Below are positions 47,100-62,000 of a stretch of 64,000 bases of DNA, one piece after another. The notes under the pieces were generated by a model, which worked only from the letters and a program-made list of their open reading frames with translations, was not told where the DNA came from and did not search any database. Each line of letters opens with the position of its first letter. Within the stretch, counting starts at the first letter, position 1. This stretch comes from Saururus chinensis (lineage: Eukaryota > Streptophyta > Magnoliopsida > Piperales > Saururaceae), in contig CP141146.1 of NCBI GenBank assembly GCA_035235625.1, positions 1 through 64,000 on the forward strand. The letters run 5' to 3'. A program made the translations under genes and the position numbers.

Positions 47100-50000
47100 G
47101 TTTGCACTTCATTTTCCTTACCATCTTTTCTTTCAGATTAGTCATGAAGATCGGATAATTTTTTGTTTCACCACATTAATGTTACCCTCGCATGTGCTAG
47201 CTAAAGGAGAACATGGAACAATGGCCACATCTTAATGAGCTTATCCAGTGCTACAAGTCAGATTGGATAAGGGATGAAAATAAGTATGGGCGCTATGAAA
47301 GCATTTCTCTTAAACCATTTCAAAATCAGATTTTTGAGGGGCCTGATACTGACATAGAAACAGGTAGAGGATCCATAAAAAAAACAGGTAGAGGAAATAT
47401 TCTTTATTTTGTTCGTTTCTGTTCAAAGGTCATGAAAATATTACACTTACTTAAAATCCTGTTTTTTTTTTAAAGACAATCATTGAATAATTAATATCTA
47501 TATTTTTGGTGCTGCAGAAATGCACCTCTCGATTGCAAGGAATTCACAGATTGAAGATGCTGCTGATGACAACTTGGCCAGTACTTCTGGCAGGCAGCCA
47601 TCTACCCTTAGCTCTGCTGCGTCACTCCAAACAAATCTTAAGGTGGTAGTTGACTGACATCTGATTCCATTGACTTGTTCTTACATTGTTATTGACTACT
47701 GAGTTGTAGTACCCTTCCTCCAACCCCCACCCCTCCCCACTCCTACCCGAAAGAAAGGACTAGTAAGTTCTTTCTTCAGGTACTTCACAACCTGTACGTT
47801 AATAGCTCTCAACTGCATTTTTGCCGTTAATTGCCGATTGCATTCACTCTTCTTAATGTTTTGTCTAAACATCTTCAAAATGTTGCAATTACAGTGAGGT
47901 CTTCCCATCCATCTGTTTGCATCAATAACATTACAATGCATGATTTGAGCTCTCACTAGCTAGTTTTGATGGACGTTTTCTGTATCTGTTCTTCTCATTC
48001 ATGTTTTTGTGTTGGGCAAGACACTTTTCGCAAACCTATCCCCCCTCCTCTAGTCTGCATTCCTTAAGGCAAATCATTGAAAAACCTAGCTTGAACACTC
48101 AACTCTTAAAAAAAGGCTTGGAACCCCGGTCATGCAAAGTCCAGAAAAGAGAAGGCAGCACTCGAAGACATTTTATTTCCCTCCTTCCATAGACTGAACA
48201 AGGTTGTGGGAACTCATGTAGTGGTATAGTTGACTTTACGAAGACTCCACTTGACTGGATCCACCCGGTTTGGAGACCGGTTACTAAGGTGCAACAGGTC
48301 TTGCTGACAAGTCAAGTTGATAAAAGTAGTCTTCGACACTTGCCTACACTGCTCAAGTCGATAAATTCTTCTTGAATTGACAAACTTGATGCCCAAGAGA
48401 TTTGTTTCTACTTGAATTGACGAATTTGATTACCAAGCTAAATCATGTATGTAAGAATTGTACAAAGTAACAATTGATAAAATCTCGACTATGGGATAAT
48501 TGTGACTATGGGTTAACTTAGAGCTTTTATTGAGAAATAAACTTGAAATTTGTCTCAATTTCTGAATAGCCCTAATCTTCAGCTCATCAAATTGTTATTT
48601 TGAATTTGAGATGCAGAATCTACTGTCCGAACTCCAAGGAGAATTGCTGTGACAGCTAAAGAGAAACAAGAAAGTAGGACATATGCTTCCAACTGAATGT
48701 GGACATGTTAAGTCCCTATAGGCGGAGATTGAAAATTTATGGTTTAGGTTTTAGGATGTTGTAGAGATCTATAGCTAGATCTATAGCTCCAATTATAGGG
48801 AAACTTGAAAGCGTACACTACTATTTCATTTGAGGACCTTTCTGTTTTGTGGTTGGATAGCTTAGGTTGAAAGTCTAGACTGGTCAATGGGACATAGTTA
48901 TCTTGAATTACCCTTTTATATATTGAAGTAGATAAATGACATAAGGCTCTTAGTTTGTCAATTTATCCATACATCCTATATTTATATGCAGCATTTTAGC
49001 GATTCTCCATTGCCTGCTTATGAGCCCGCTTTTGACTGGGAAAACGAGAGGTTGATGGTTTTTGGGCAGCGAAACGTTGATTATTATACAATACCATGTG
49101 GCAGGTCTGTTTACAGTTTATCTGCCTTCTGCCTTTTCTTGTATTTACCATACACTGTTAGTGTTGTACAGTGTTCCCTCCTGTGCTCCCTGTCTCTCCC
49201 CTTCTTTCTTTTCAGTATCTATTCATTGTCCACTTAATTCTTCTTGTTCCTGTGCAGCAGTGGATTTAAAATATCAGTCAAAGTTTTGTCTCTGTCATTG
49301 CAAGCTGGACTAGTGGGTGAGTGCAAGTATAGTGAATTATGATACTTTTTTGTCACCTCTATATTATATTGCTTTAGTAAAGAGCAGAAATGAAATTTGC
49401 TTTTGAAGAATAAATGCAAGAAAGAAAATGTCTAAATTTGGCACTGGCATAGAAGGTGGGGTAAAATGTAAAAGGCTTCCATCCTTGATCATGAGCTCAA
49501 GGTATCTATCCTGCTGCTCAGATCTTCCTATCTGTAATTGGTGATGGAAGTGTCAAACATTGATTTGATCACTATTTGCTGAGTCACATTTGGTGAGAGA
49601 TGACTGGCCCATTGAGAAGGTTTGAGGGCAGTTTAAACGATGCAAATCATTTGATTATCTGTCATCCATAATGTTTTAGTTGGAACATCTTATTTAACAG
49701 TGTTTTATTTTTCAATTTTTCAGATACTAAGGTACGCAATAAAATGTTATTTATATGTATTTCCAGTACTTTGATCAGTAGTACACCTACTTAGCATGAT
49801 TTACTGTTTCTCTTCTAGAACCTTTCTATGGTACAATTTGCTTATATAACAAGGAGAGAAGAGAGAAATTGTCGGAGGACTTCTATTTCCATGTGCAGGC
49901 TGTGGAAATGCAGGAGGTGAGTTCACTTGTGCATTGGCAAGTAAAAATTTGAGCAAATCATTCTGGATTTTTATGGTGATGCTTTCCTTTTTATTTCCAG

Positions 50001-53000
50001 GCAAGACTGTCTACCGAGTATCGTGCTGTTTTTTCTTTAGATGCCCTTTCATCTTCAATTTGCTTGCTTATTCAGCTAGAGAAGCCAGCTACGGAAGAGG
50101 GGGGAGTCACGCCCTCTGTTTATTCACGAAAAGAACCGGTGAGTCAACGCCTGTAGTGCTCAAGCCTTCAAATATTACACCAACTCATTGACTATAGATT
50201 AAGCCTTTTACATGATGTATAATATCTTTTGATAGGTAAAACCTATGCACCCACACCCCCACATACTATTTGCCAATGGGATTCGACCCTAGGACCTTTT
50301 TCACAAGCTGGAGAGATCCAACCCACCCAACTAGGACTGGATTGGCATTGTGCTTTATAAATTTTTGCTTTGTTGCCTTCTAACTGTTGCTGTTGATCCC
50401 AAATTTCTTTTTCTAAAGCATCCTCTTTTTATCTTTTATCGATGCCATATATGCCATTTTTATTGAAGTATGGAAGAATTAATTATTAAGATAAACAGAA
50501 ATATATTTAGATTTGTGTCCTCTTTAACATTGTCATAAAGTTTGAATTTGGTCAATTGGTTTTGGTTTGGAAAATTTTGGGTAAGCAATCCAGAATGATA
50601 ACAAACCATATGAAAACAAAAAATTTCTAAAATCATAATCCACAGTCCCAACCTTGTACATGTCAAGGTCACATATGTTCTGATGCAAATTGATCCTTGG
50701 CCAGAACATCTGGGTAGGGATTTTTTGAATGGAAGGACGTGCTTGAAAAATCTGCTAAAGTTGAGTCTAAATAGAAAAGGAAGAATTACATATTAACATC
50801 ACTAACATGATCCCGTTACTGAAATCCAACCACACACTGAAAAAGAATAGCCCCAAAAAATGCCTACTATGAATAACAATAGATGTAAGTACTAGTGTGT
50901 ATATATGAATCCTCCAAATGCACACAAAACAAATCACAAAAATCGAACATTCTGGATAGCTCCAGAAACCCTCACCACCATCCACACACAAGTTAAGTAG
51001 ATACAGTTGTCAAAGTTCAAATCCCAATATCCAGCCTGTGGACCAAAAAGGACCATAAATTGAAAAACAAACACTCATTAGTGTATTTGGAGGTCCTATA
51101 CACTCAAAGATGCCATTATTGTCGACCAAGCTGGCTGAGAATCCGTCCAAAGGATTCTTGTTGAGATCCGAAAATAGATAGATCCATTGATCAAAAAGCC
51201 AAATGTCAGTGTCATCGGCAATCAGTTAAAAGACAAAACTGTGACAGTAATCCAAGGAGAAAAAAACAGAAAAAACAATAACATCAGGATCGGGCTGATT
51301 GAGATCCCGTCCATGGGATTTTTGTTGACATCTGAAAAAACATATAGTTAATTCAATAAAAAATCTAAACATCAATGCCATTGGCAATCAGTCAAAACAC
51401 AAAACTGTGACAATAAATTAAGTAAAAAAAACAAAAGACAATAACATCACAGTGGGGACTAGTTTGCATATGTTTAGAAGCGATGGAACGGGGGCTGAAG
51501 TGAATCCAGCAGACAATATTATTGGGGTCTAAGACATGGGGCAGTCATTCAGTTTGGATTTTCGTCTGCTGTGAACTGATTTTTTGTAAAATATGAATTA
51601 TTGTAAAAATGTTATAGATCACCATAACTTCTAAGTCATTAGGCAGTTTATTCATTAGGAAGTTTCCTATTTTGCACAGGCAGTTCTTTATTAGGATTTG
51701 ATTTAATTAAGATGCTTTTAATAAGGCCTTATTAGAATTAGTTTAAAGGCCTAGGTCCATTAAGGCTGGGAACTATGTAAGAGCTACGCCTTTTTTCCTG
51801 ATTAAGGAAGAAGATTAGTCCCTAATTCCCCTCTCTCTTCTCTGTCGCCTTTGTTCCTCCCCTTTCTCTCGCCTCAGGTTGTTGCTACAACTTACAGAGG
51901 GTTCTTCCTTCACCATTCATCCCTTTTCTCTACTGGAAATCTGTTGTAAACCTTAGGGTTTACATCATAGGTATTGGAGCAAGGTGAGTCTTACTGGTTG
52001 GCTGTCTTCATGGTTCAAACAAAAAGCATGGTGGCGGAGGACTGACAGAACCGAGGAGAGCGTCCACCACCCACGGCCAGCACATTGCTGGCCGACCTCC
52101 ACCAGAGTGCTCCGGATCCTCAATCCGGCATCTCGATGCCTGGTCATGTTGCCGCATACCAGCTGCCATCTGTTGTTGCATCAGAAGCCGGCTCCTGGAC
52201 TGATTCTGCCATCTTGCACATCTTCACCGAACTCCTCCAGGAGTTTTGAGCTCTTCAGGAAGAAGATTAGTCCCGAATCCTCATCTCTCTTCTCTGTCAT
52301 TTCTGTTTCTCCCTTTTCTCTCGCCCCATGCTGTTGCTACAGCCAACAGAGGGTTCTTCCTCCACCATCCATCCCTTTTCTGTACTGGAAATCTGTTGTA
52401 AACCTTAGGGTTTACATCCTAAAATTTGTAGTTTTTATGAAAATTTGACGAATTGTCAAGTAAGATGGAAATTCAGGTGATTTTTTACTGGGCCCCTGAT
52501 TCAACAAACTTGGTGAAAATGATCTTTACTAAACAGAGAACAGAAAGATATAAGAGTGCAGTGAGGCCATTTTATACCTTTAAAAACTGCAGTGGCGAAT
52601 CCGATGTAGGCTCAATTCAGGTTTGGTGTATATAGGTACTATAGAAAATAGTGTTGGCTGATTAGCCTAGGATCAGGTTGTTTACTCACATATACATAAT
52701 ATTTGCACATATAAAGTTATACATCTACTTAGTCTATTCCTTAAAAATTTAGGCTATTTGGTGACGTGGTTAACTTACACAAATGTTATATGTGCATACT
52801 GCATCATCTTTAGATGCCTAGATCTCTGAGAGATTTTTTTTGTGCTAGATGAGATCTCACGAAAATCCAAAATGGCACACCTTGTTCATGCTGCACAAAG
52901 CATGAATTTTAAATTTTTTTACCATTGAGGTTTGCCTTACTATGTTTCATTCCAATGCAAATATCTGAAAAACGTGGAGAAGGTAGAATTAATATTTAAT

Positions 53001-56000
53001 ATTGATCTGTGCCAGGATTGAATCTTTGAGCCCAAACTGTGACAAGTATAGTTTACTGGGACTAGACCAAATTTCCTGCTTTTTAGTTTATCAGGATTGA
53101 ATTTGGACTTCATGGCTTTTATCTGGATATCATGACTTAGTTTTTTTTTTCAAATAAAACGTAAAAAAGTTATTAGAGTCTGGTTGTTTAGTTGTGCTTC
53201 GATGTGAAAGCAGATTGGCCTTATTGTTGCTGGCTTAGTGATGCAGATGTGGTTGATGGAGTTTGTATTTACAAGCATAGGCATAAGGGTTGATTTTATT
53301 TCGTTGGTATTAGGGTTATTTTAGTATTGGCATTTCAGGACGTATTAATCATAATTAATTGGTTTAATTATATATTGTCATTTGGCTTATACTAAAGCCA
53401 AAGAACCCTTGTGATATCAGTTTTCTCTGAGCTAATTCGTCTCTCTGCTTGGCCGTTGGCCCCTTTTGCTTGGCTTCCACCCCCCCCCCCCCCCCCCTTT
53501 GTGCTTGCTGTTCCTGGTTGTGTGCTACTGGAGTTTCCATTCTGATGGGATGTTTCCAGATTTGGTATCAGTAGCCAGCAGATCTCCACATTGCTGGCTT
53601 CTCCCAAGTTTAGAGCTTTTGCTAGTATTCAACACCTCTTTGTTAACGAAGCCTCCTGTGGCGTTGGTTGCAGCCAACCAGCTTGCTGCTAGCGCTGCCG
53701 TCCTGTTGCAAACATTCACCCATTCGCTGTTGCTTGCCCATGCTCTGTTCCAGAGTGCGAGTATATCCTCCATTCCCCACATGTTCTAGTGTCATTGCTC
53801 TGCTCTAGTGGGAACAGACTAGCAGTAGGGTAAGTGCATGACTCAAAGCCCTGCAGCTGGAAGCGGTTGCTGCTTCTCTTGCAACACCGCTGAAGTGGAC
53901 TTGCCATTGCATCCACCTGTCACATTTGCCCATATTGTCCCTGAATTTCTGCTGCAATTTTGTCCCAGATTTCTGGCTGCTACAGCTCCAGCGATCTCTG
54001 CTTGCTGAAATTTGCCACTCCATCCTACAGTTGTCTGGATCTTGCAGTAATTGGCATGTAGTGAATTCTGCAACAGTCAGCCTTCCCTATGAATTTCTGC
54101 CAAATTGAGTTGATTCTGCCAGCTTCCCGCTGAATCTGCACTTTGCGCTGGGATTTCCGCTTCCATCAGTTGCGATGCCCTTAATCAAAGCTCAAATCTT
54201 TCGAACCCTGCTGTTGTCATTTACACAATCACTGGTGGATTTACTGCAGTGGAATGTAAGACGGTGCCAATTTCTCTCCCGCAGAAATTTAGCCCTGGGA
54301 TCCTTGCTCTGAATCCTCCAAATTAATCTGTCTTTCCATTCCGGGCTTCAATTATGCAACGGCCATTGATAGCCGGCACCTTTTCCTGAAATCTTGCCAT
54401 TCTTGGCCGTGACCACAAGAGAAAGCCAGTTATTTGCTGAGCCTCTCCATTGAAGTTTGTGGAATCCCTTAATTAAGTTAATCCAGAACTACTGTTCAAG
54501 TGCAGCAAACCAAATGCTCCTGTAACAAATCCAGTGCTGTTTCTGGACTCTCTCCACCTGAATTGGCCCAGCAAGTTTGGCGTTTTTCTTTTGTGTTTAT
54601 ATTGTGGACATGATCCAGCCTCAACTCCAGCAGACTCAGTCAGCCTTTTGGCATGCCAGCGTCATCTGGCCATTACGATCATCTCATTCGGCTTGCCACT
54701 ATTGTTCTCTACCAGATCCTCTGCTGATCACTGCCATCTAGATCCTATATGGTCTGCCGGCACAAGCTGCTTCATCAAGTCACTGTCTTTCTACTTTGAT
54801 GTTCCCAGCCGCTAACCATGTTTGATTACAGTCTCTTTTCCCTGTACTGCCTTTGGTGAGTGTTCTGATGGTCGGCTAAGTCTTGTCCTTTGTCTCCACG
54901 ACCAGGTCAGTTGTCATAGCTCCATCCTAATGAATAAGAAAACACTCTCTTCCCCCAGGTATAATCTTGCCCTTTCCAAGTTAGTTACCTAACCTGCTTT
55001 TACCTTGCTACTGTTTACACGCTGTGTTGCTACCATTTAAATGCTGCCAATAGCATAGCCACTTTCATTATTTTCCTTTCTCTTGCGTGTGCAGGTGCAT
55101 ATTTATAGTGTGCATTGCTGTGAGCATCTGTAGTTAATATTGGTAAAATTCACATATCCTTGTTATTCCACTTGCATGCTACTTCCCTTAACACCATCAT
55201 CTCCCTTGTGACTGTTTGAGACCTTATGGTTGCTTGATCCAAAATGAGACATAACCTATAGAATGTCCGCATTAACTTTCAAGCCTAGGTTCAGTCTACA
55301 TGGTGCTGTAGCTGAATTGACCCAAGAGATGTCTCAAATGTCAATTTAATGAGGAAAGCGTCATGTGAATGACACTAGGGAAGGTCCATCCACTCGTTAA
55401 CAACCCCGAATTGTGTCTCAGATAGTCCTAATGCCTAGCATGCAAGGTTTGCAATCTTGTGAGATTTCGGTCTCAGTAGAGATACCGAGGCATGATATTA
55501 TGTAACTAGGCTATTTTGCCTTTTTACAAAGTCTCGAAGAGATCTCAGTAATGTCTTGCTGCTCTTGGTCATTTCTCGCCAATTTCTCTCTCGAACATGT
55601 CATTGCTCTTCAATTTCTCAATTCCAAATGTGTAAAACAAAAAGCAATGATTCCCACTCAACTATTCCCCTTCAATAATTGTGGCCTATTATTCGCCTTG
55701 AATTATTATATTGGAGCATCAAAGTTAGGGCCATTATTTACTGCCCACTCCCTTCCTCTCATATTGGAGCAACATTTCAGTCCCTTGCAATATTGTGCCC
55801 ACTTGGATTTCTTGTATGGTCACTCATATCATGTTTAGGAAAATAGGGCTGACCCATGACACTCTAACTACTATTGATGTTATTTTTCTACTTTTATGCT
55901 TTATTTTGGTGTATCTTATCAAATTTTCCACTTATTGTATGATGTTAGTGTTTGTATATGTAGATATGTACTTAGGTTGTCAAAATTATATGTGAAAAAC

Positions 56001-59000
56001 CTCTCTTGAAATGACTGCAATGGCATGAACATTTTACATGGTCTCTTTGAGATTTCTCCGTGTTCTCTCTGAGGTCTCTTCTCTTTGGTGGATACCATGG
56101 TGTATCTGATGATGAACGATGTGTTATGACCTGCCTTAGCGGTCAGGCCCCGCCTTTAGAGTCTATCAAAGTTAGGATTTATTTTAGTTATTAGTGAGAG
56201 TATTTTAGTAATTGAGTAATTAGGAGTTTATTCTTATTTATTGGCCATAGGTTAATGTTAAAGGCAAATTTTAATTAAGAGTTATATTAGAATTAGAGTT
56301 CTTATTTGAGAGTCTATATATATGTAGGGGCTTTGCCTTGATTTATTAATCGAAGATCAATGGAAAATTAGTTACTTAGTTTACTCTAGCTTTCTCTAGC
56401 CCTAATCCCTCTCTTCTTCCCTTTCTCTTATGATGAAAACCTCTTGTAGACGGGTTGGATCAAAGCCAGTTCCTAATTCCTATGCCCCCTCCCACCCTCC
56501 CTTGCTTTACTTGTCTGGCTTGATGACATGGAAGATTTCTTTGAATGGCATGAAATGTCGGACATTGAGCTTGTCTGATTTACCAAGATTAAGCTTATTG
56601 GCTCTGCCAAATGCTATTGGAAAATGGTCCAAAGTAGCCTTGTGTGTCTTGATAAACCTCTTGCCACTAGTTGGGCTGAAATGAAGCATAAATTGAAGGA
56701 AAAATACCTCACCTACTATATTGAAAACAATTGTTGGACCAATGGATGAATTTGAGGCAAGGTCTTGGACCATAACTGATTCCGTGTTTTGACTTGAGGA
56801 GTTGATGTGTTGTCGTGCTAGGGAAGGACCTTGGATGGCCATCACTGAAGTCATTAATGACCTGAAACCTGAGGTCAAAAGAGAGGCCAATCTTCATTCC
56901 CCTAACACCCTTGAGGAGGCCTAGCACAAGGCATTGGAGGTTGAAAAACTCTACAAATTGCCATTCCAACGAATGAGAGCTCATGCTCTTGAGTAGTCTC
57001 GAGGAGCATCTAGGTTGATACCTATAGTCAACAACAAACCTACCTTGAATGCTATTTCTTATGTTGAATCAGCTGCTTCTATGGGTAGCAGTTCTTTCCT
57101 TAAGAAGTTTAGTGTCACGACCTGGTTTTTTAAAAGCGTTCTTAAATAGCACAAACGGTAAGTAGTGAGAATTTTTTCTTTAAATACAAAACAAACTCTT
57201 TGATTAAATATCCATGTTATGATAACTGTGGTTCACAAATACGAATATCAAATTATATGATTTTATTTAACGTTTAAAAATTCATAAAGACTAGCTAAGT
57301 ACAAGTCTGTCACTCGTCTAATAATAGATAACAAGTTGACTTTCATGCTTAAGGTACACTTACGGGCCGAAGTTGCAGAAACGTGAAAACCTTTTGTACT
57401 CGCTTGCCTTGGTCTCAGTTGTCGTCGCCTAGAGAATCTGCAATAAAGCAAACCAAACAACAACCACAACCACAATGGATCATCTTCGCCTATAGGAGAA
57501 GAGCTTCCAAAGGACAAAAAATTTTATTAATATTTTTCGGATCTGGCTAACATCACCCGATGTTAGTTGCTTACGTACTCATCAGACAACATCTTCAATG
57601 TTTCTAACAAGATCGGATCTAGATGTAGTTCTGCCTATAAACTACTCTATCCTAATAAGTATAACATTAAACATGTAATGCTTATATATTTTCAATACAT
57701 TTTAGTAAGTCTATTAACCGTTCTATTTGTCTAATTAACAAGCAATATTAAATAATATTATTAATTATCTCACATCCCTTGTTCGATAATTAATACTATC
57801 AAATCAGTAACTCGGAGATGACCCGCCCTTCGAGAAATCCCCAAACAAAGTATTCCAACATTGGAGTAGACTGCTTAACAGTAGCTTGATTCAAAGCCCC
57901 AGGGCTCTCAATAGCCTGCCACAAATTTGGAGAAGAGGATCCCAACTGTGCTCATGGACACAGATTGGCGAGAAACCTCAATAGCCTGCCTTCCATGATG
58001 CTCATACAACTCTGTTTTTCGTACATACTAAATAGTCCCGCGGTAAAGACCCTCTGGTTGATACCCAAACTGCCGTGGTAATGAAAAAATATATCGCAAT
58101 CTCCAGCATCCCAACTCTGGAAAAAAATATCTTATAAAACATTACTAATGTATCTATAGAAGCCTCAGGTCTTTAAGATCATTGACTTCCTCAAATATCT
58201 GACTTAGACTAAATTATTTTCATCCAGTCATGTATCCATTTAACCATTTGGGTCCTTTTTATTTTGTGAATCGGCCTGCTAAATAGCTCAGTGAAATAGC
58301 TCATCCATTGAGCTATGACTCAGAGAACATCTTAAAATCACCCTCGATTCATTAACCAAGGTCAAATTCTATGCAGGGCCCTGTTCACTCCATGAACTGG
58401 TCCCAACCCTGAAAAGGGTAATTTAGTCATTATTTTGATTAGGTGTTTTCCCCTCAATCTAACGATAACCAAAATCTCTTGATTAGTCTTTATTAACTTT
58501 AAGTTACTGATATAACTTAAAACATCAATAATAAAAGCATACATCATCATAATCAACATAAATAACGTGCAATCACACTAATGCATAAATAATGAATAAG
58601 GGCCCGTTGCACTCATTTGCATGGCTAGGGCTCAGCGAGTTCCAGCCCGGGAGTATAAACAACTCTAGCGCAACCTGTGAGTTACATATATGACACTAGT
58701 CGATCGATGTATTTGGTTGCAGACACGTAAATACGTTGCTTTAAACCTGAGAATTATGGTTCTACCCTTTATTTCTCATGACACTGTGACCCAACAAGGT
58801 CTTCGTGTCACTTATTGGTCATGCTCCTTCCTTTTGAAGTCACTTATAGGGTACCCTAACTCTTGATTCACTAGGTTATCCATTTCGACGGAAACAAAAT
58901 ATATTGCCCTTAAGGGCGTTAGGGTAATTTTATCACCTAGGGTATGATACTCTCCCTTTGGTCATTTTAGTCATTTTATTGCCCCTCTATTGATTTAAGT

Positions 59001-62000
59001 CATTGACCTCTCACAAGGCTCCACTCTTAGACCGAGTCACGCTTTCTTTCACACGAATGTAGGTGGGTCCACTCAAAGGGGTATTTCTGTCATTTGATTT
59101 AAGGCCTCATGACATCTGACGGGTCCAAAATTGAACTCAAGTATACTACTTGACTTTATGGACTGTGTAATTTTATTGGCGTGTGACGGGGTTGTGAACC
59201 CCTTGAACCGACCCAGCTGGCTTAACGGTTTACAATAATCCCTAAGGGCAAAAGGGTCATTTTACATTCACTGGGATTTTTCTCGGGACTGGAACATGGT
59301 CCATATATTCTCAAACCTCTCAAGGTCCACTGGTAATTATTCCAAATTTTTCTAACATCAACGTCACCCTGAACTGGAGTACGAGACAAATAATTAAATA
59401 TTGTTACATTTCACCTCTAAGGGTAAAATGGTCATTTTATTGACAATGAGGTTTTTCCCCAGCCCATATTTGGGTCTAGTTACTCCAAATGTTCCCTCGA
59501 ACATTGTATAATTTTCTTAAATTTTCTCAAAGTCTAAACCCTACTAAACCGGACCCCGTTTAGTGGGAGTTTTTTTTTTAAACCCGGGTCGGGTCTGCAG
59601 TTTCAGCCCATAATCGGGCTGGACCCACATACCCGCCTGTGGGTCGTCTTTCTCGTGAAGACGCCCGCAGGGCTGCGGGCGGTGGCTGAATCAAACCCAA
59701 CCGCCACCGGCCTGGCCCTCCAGCCATTGGACTTTAAAGTCCGCCCGTGAAAATGATTGGATCCGGCCTCCCGGATCTGATGCCAGCGGCCGGTGGCATG
59801 CCAGTCCGTTCCATGAAGTTCCGGTTCCGCCTCACATAGAACTCAAGCTGCCGGCGAACGCAACGACGTCCACGACCAGGGGCAAGGCGGGGTCTGATCG
59901 GATCGCCTCCAAGCGGCGAATTTGATGGACCCGGTCTTGCTTCTATCGAGAGGCCACCGACCAAAGATTTGTCAAAGGTGATTTCACCATATTCGCCCGC
60001 GGGTAGAACTGCCGGCGGGGGTCACAGCAGCTACGGCCGGAATGAGGGCAGGGTTTGCCCGATTTGCCGCCGGGTGGCGAATCTGAGGGACTCATTCCCC
60101 GCTACCGGTGGGCGGTGTTGTGCTTCCGGCTGGAGCCAATCAATTGACAACTCCTTAACCAATTAGGGCTTAATGCATAAATTTAGAAATTTAAAAAATT
60201 ACACGCCTAACTTCTTAATCACACAAAATAATCAAGTGTATACGGTGATCCTACCTTGATTGCCAATTTGCTGTCGATCACCACCGCCAATGCTTTGCCG
60301 GAGTTTTGCCGAAAAATTCCTTCGTCTCCTTCATCGTCAAAAGTTCTCCTAAAAAGCCCTAAATAATTCTTCTTATAGGTACGGGATCAGGGCTCTTAAT
60401 CCCATGAGAAATTGGGCCCCAAAAACACAATTTCGGAACAGTAAATAGTCGGGCCCACAAAACAACTTAAATGGCCCAGTTGCACTTTTAAATCGGGTAA
60501 ACGGGCCCTATACGATATGTTTAACTTTGAACAGTCGTATCTCCCTTATCCAAACTCCGATTCACGCGTTCTTGGTGGCATTTCGAAGTTCTTTCCATCT
60601 CTTTTCTATTTGAATCATGCCACCATTGATAATCAAGTTATTCCCATGAGAAGATCAAGGGGTCCTACACCCTAATTTCCCCGTGTACGACTTCAAGAAT
60701 TTAGAAAATTTCCGGACACCCTAATTTCCCCGTGTACGACTTCAGGAATTTAGAAAATTCCCGGATGCTATATTTAGTGCCATTAATTCCCGTCCAAGTG
60801 GGTCCTCTATTAAATGATTTTCCTGTCATGGCACTGGTCATGTGGCCTCTAGAGGCCCAAATCTCACATTAACTCTACCTCATGAGGACGATGAACTTAA
60901 TGATGAGTTAGATGAGGTTTTTGACCATTTAGTTGAGCCTGTAGACTCGGGAGAGGAGATAGAGGATGGAAATAAGGCTGTCCACCCACACATTACTATT
61001 TTGAGGCGTATCCAGTCAACTCCAACTTAGCAAGATGATTGGAAATGGACTTCATTTTTCAGCCTTTCATCAAAGCGGGGATAAAGTCTGCAAACTTATC
61101 TTTGACTGGGGAAGTTCTTTTCAAATCCAGTATTGCTGTGATGAAATTAGAGCCTGAGCCTTATCCGACCCTTACAGGCTCACATGGGTTGGCAAGACTT
61201 CTGAGTTTGTTTATGAGAGATGTTTGGTCCCTATCCAGATGGGTTCTTACATGGTTAAAGTGTGGTGTGATGTCCTTCCTATGGATGTGACTCATATACT
61301 ACTTGGTTGACCATGACTTTATGATAATGATGTCACTCACCATGGTCAAGCCAACAAAGACGTTCACCCATAAGGGCAAATTGATCATACTCACCTGAGT
61401 CTCGATCCACCACAAAGGCAGAAATGAAAAGCAACCTCTTGAGCAAAAATTTCCACATCCTCACCCAAAAAGGGTTTGAGAAAGATCATCAATGTATGAT
61501 GTATAGTTTCCATGGTTTAACCACATTCTATGGGGGGTTCATTGAGGGGTTTAGGGAGATGGACTTTAGCTGCCACTATGGCCTTTGAAGAAATCAGAAC
61601 TCCTATGACTCAGTTACCTGTGTTGTGTCACTTATCTAAAGTTTTTGAGGTTGCGTGTGATGCTTTTGGAGTGGGTATTGGAGGTGTCTTGAGTCAAGAA
61701 GGCCATTCTGCTGCTGACTTTGGTGAGAAACTCAATGATGTTAGACAAAGCTATTCTACTTACAAAAAAGGTTTATGCTGTTGTACAAGCTTTGGGCCAT
61801 TGGAGGCACAACCTTTTGCCCTGTGAATTTATGTTGTACTCTGATCATCATGCACCACGTTACCTCCAATCTCGATGCAAATTGAATGACAAGCATGCAA
61901 GGTGGGTCGCATTCCTTTAAGAGCACACTTTCATCCTTCATCATCGTGTTTGCTTAGAAAACAAACTTTCTGACGCTATTGGCTGTCTAGTTTTTGTAGT

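Noticed and set aside
53392-54108. Cluster of ORFs up to 107 codons on both strands
   Set aside because: They overlap each other, start in the poly-C part of the LTR and show no motif of any family.
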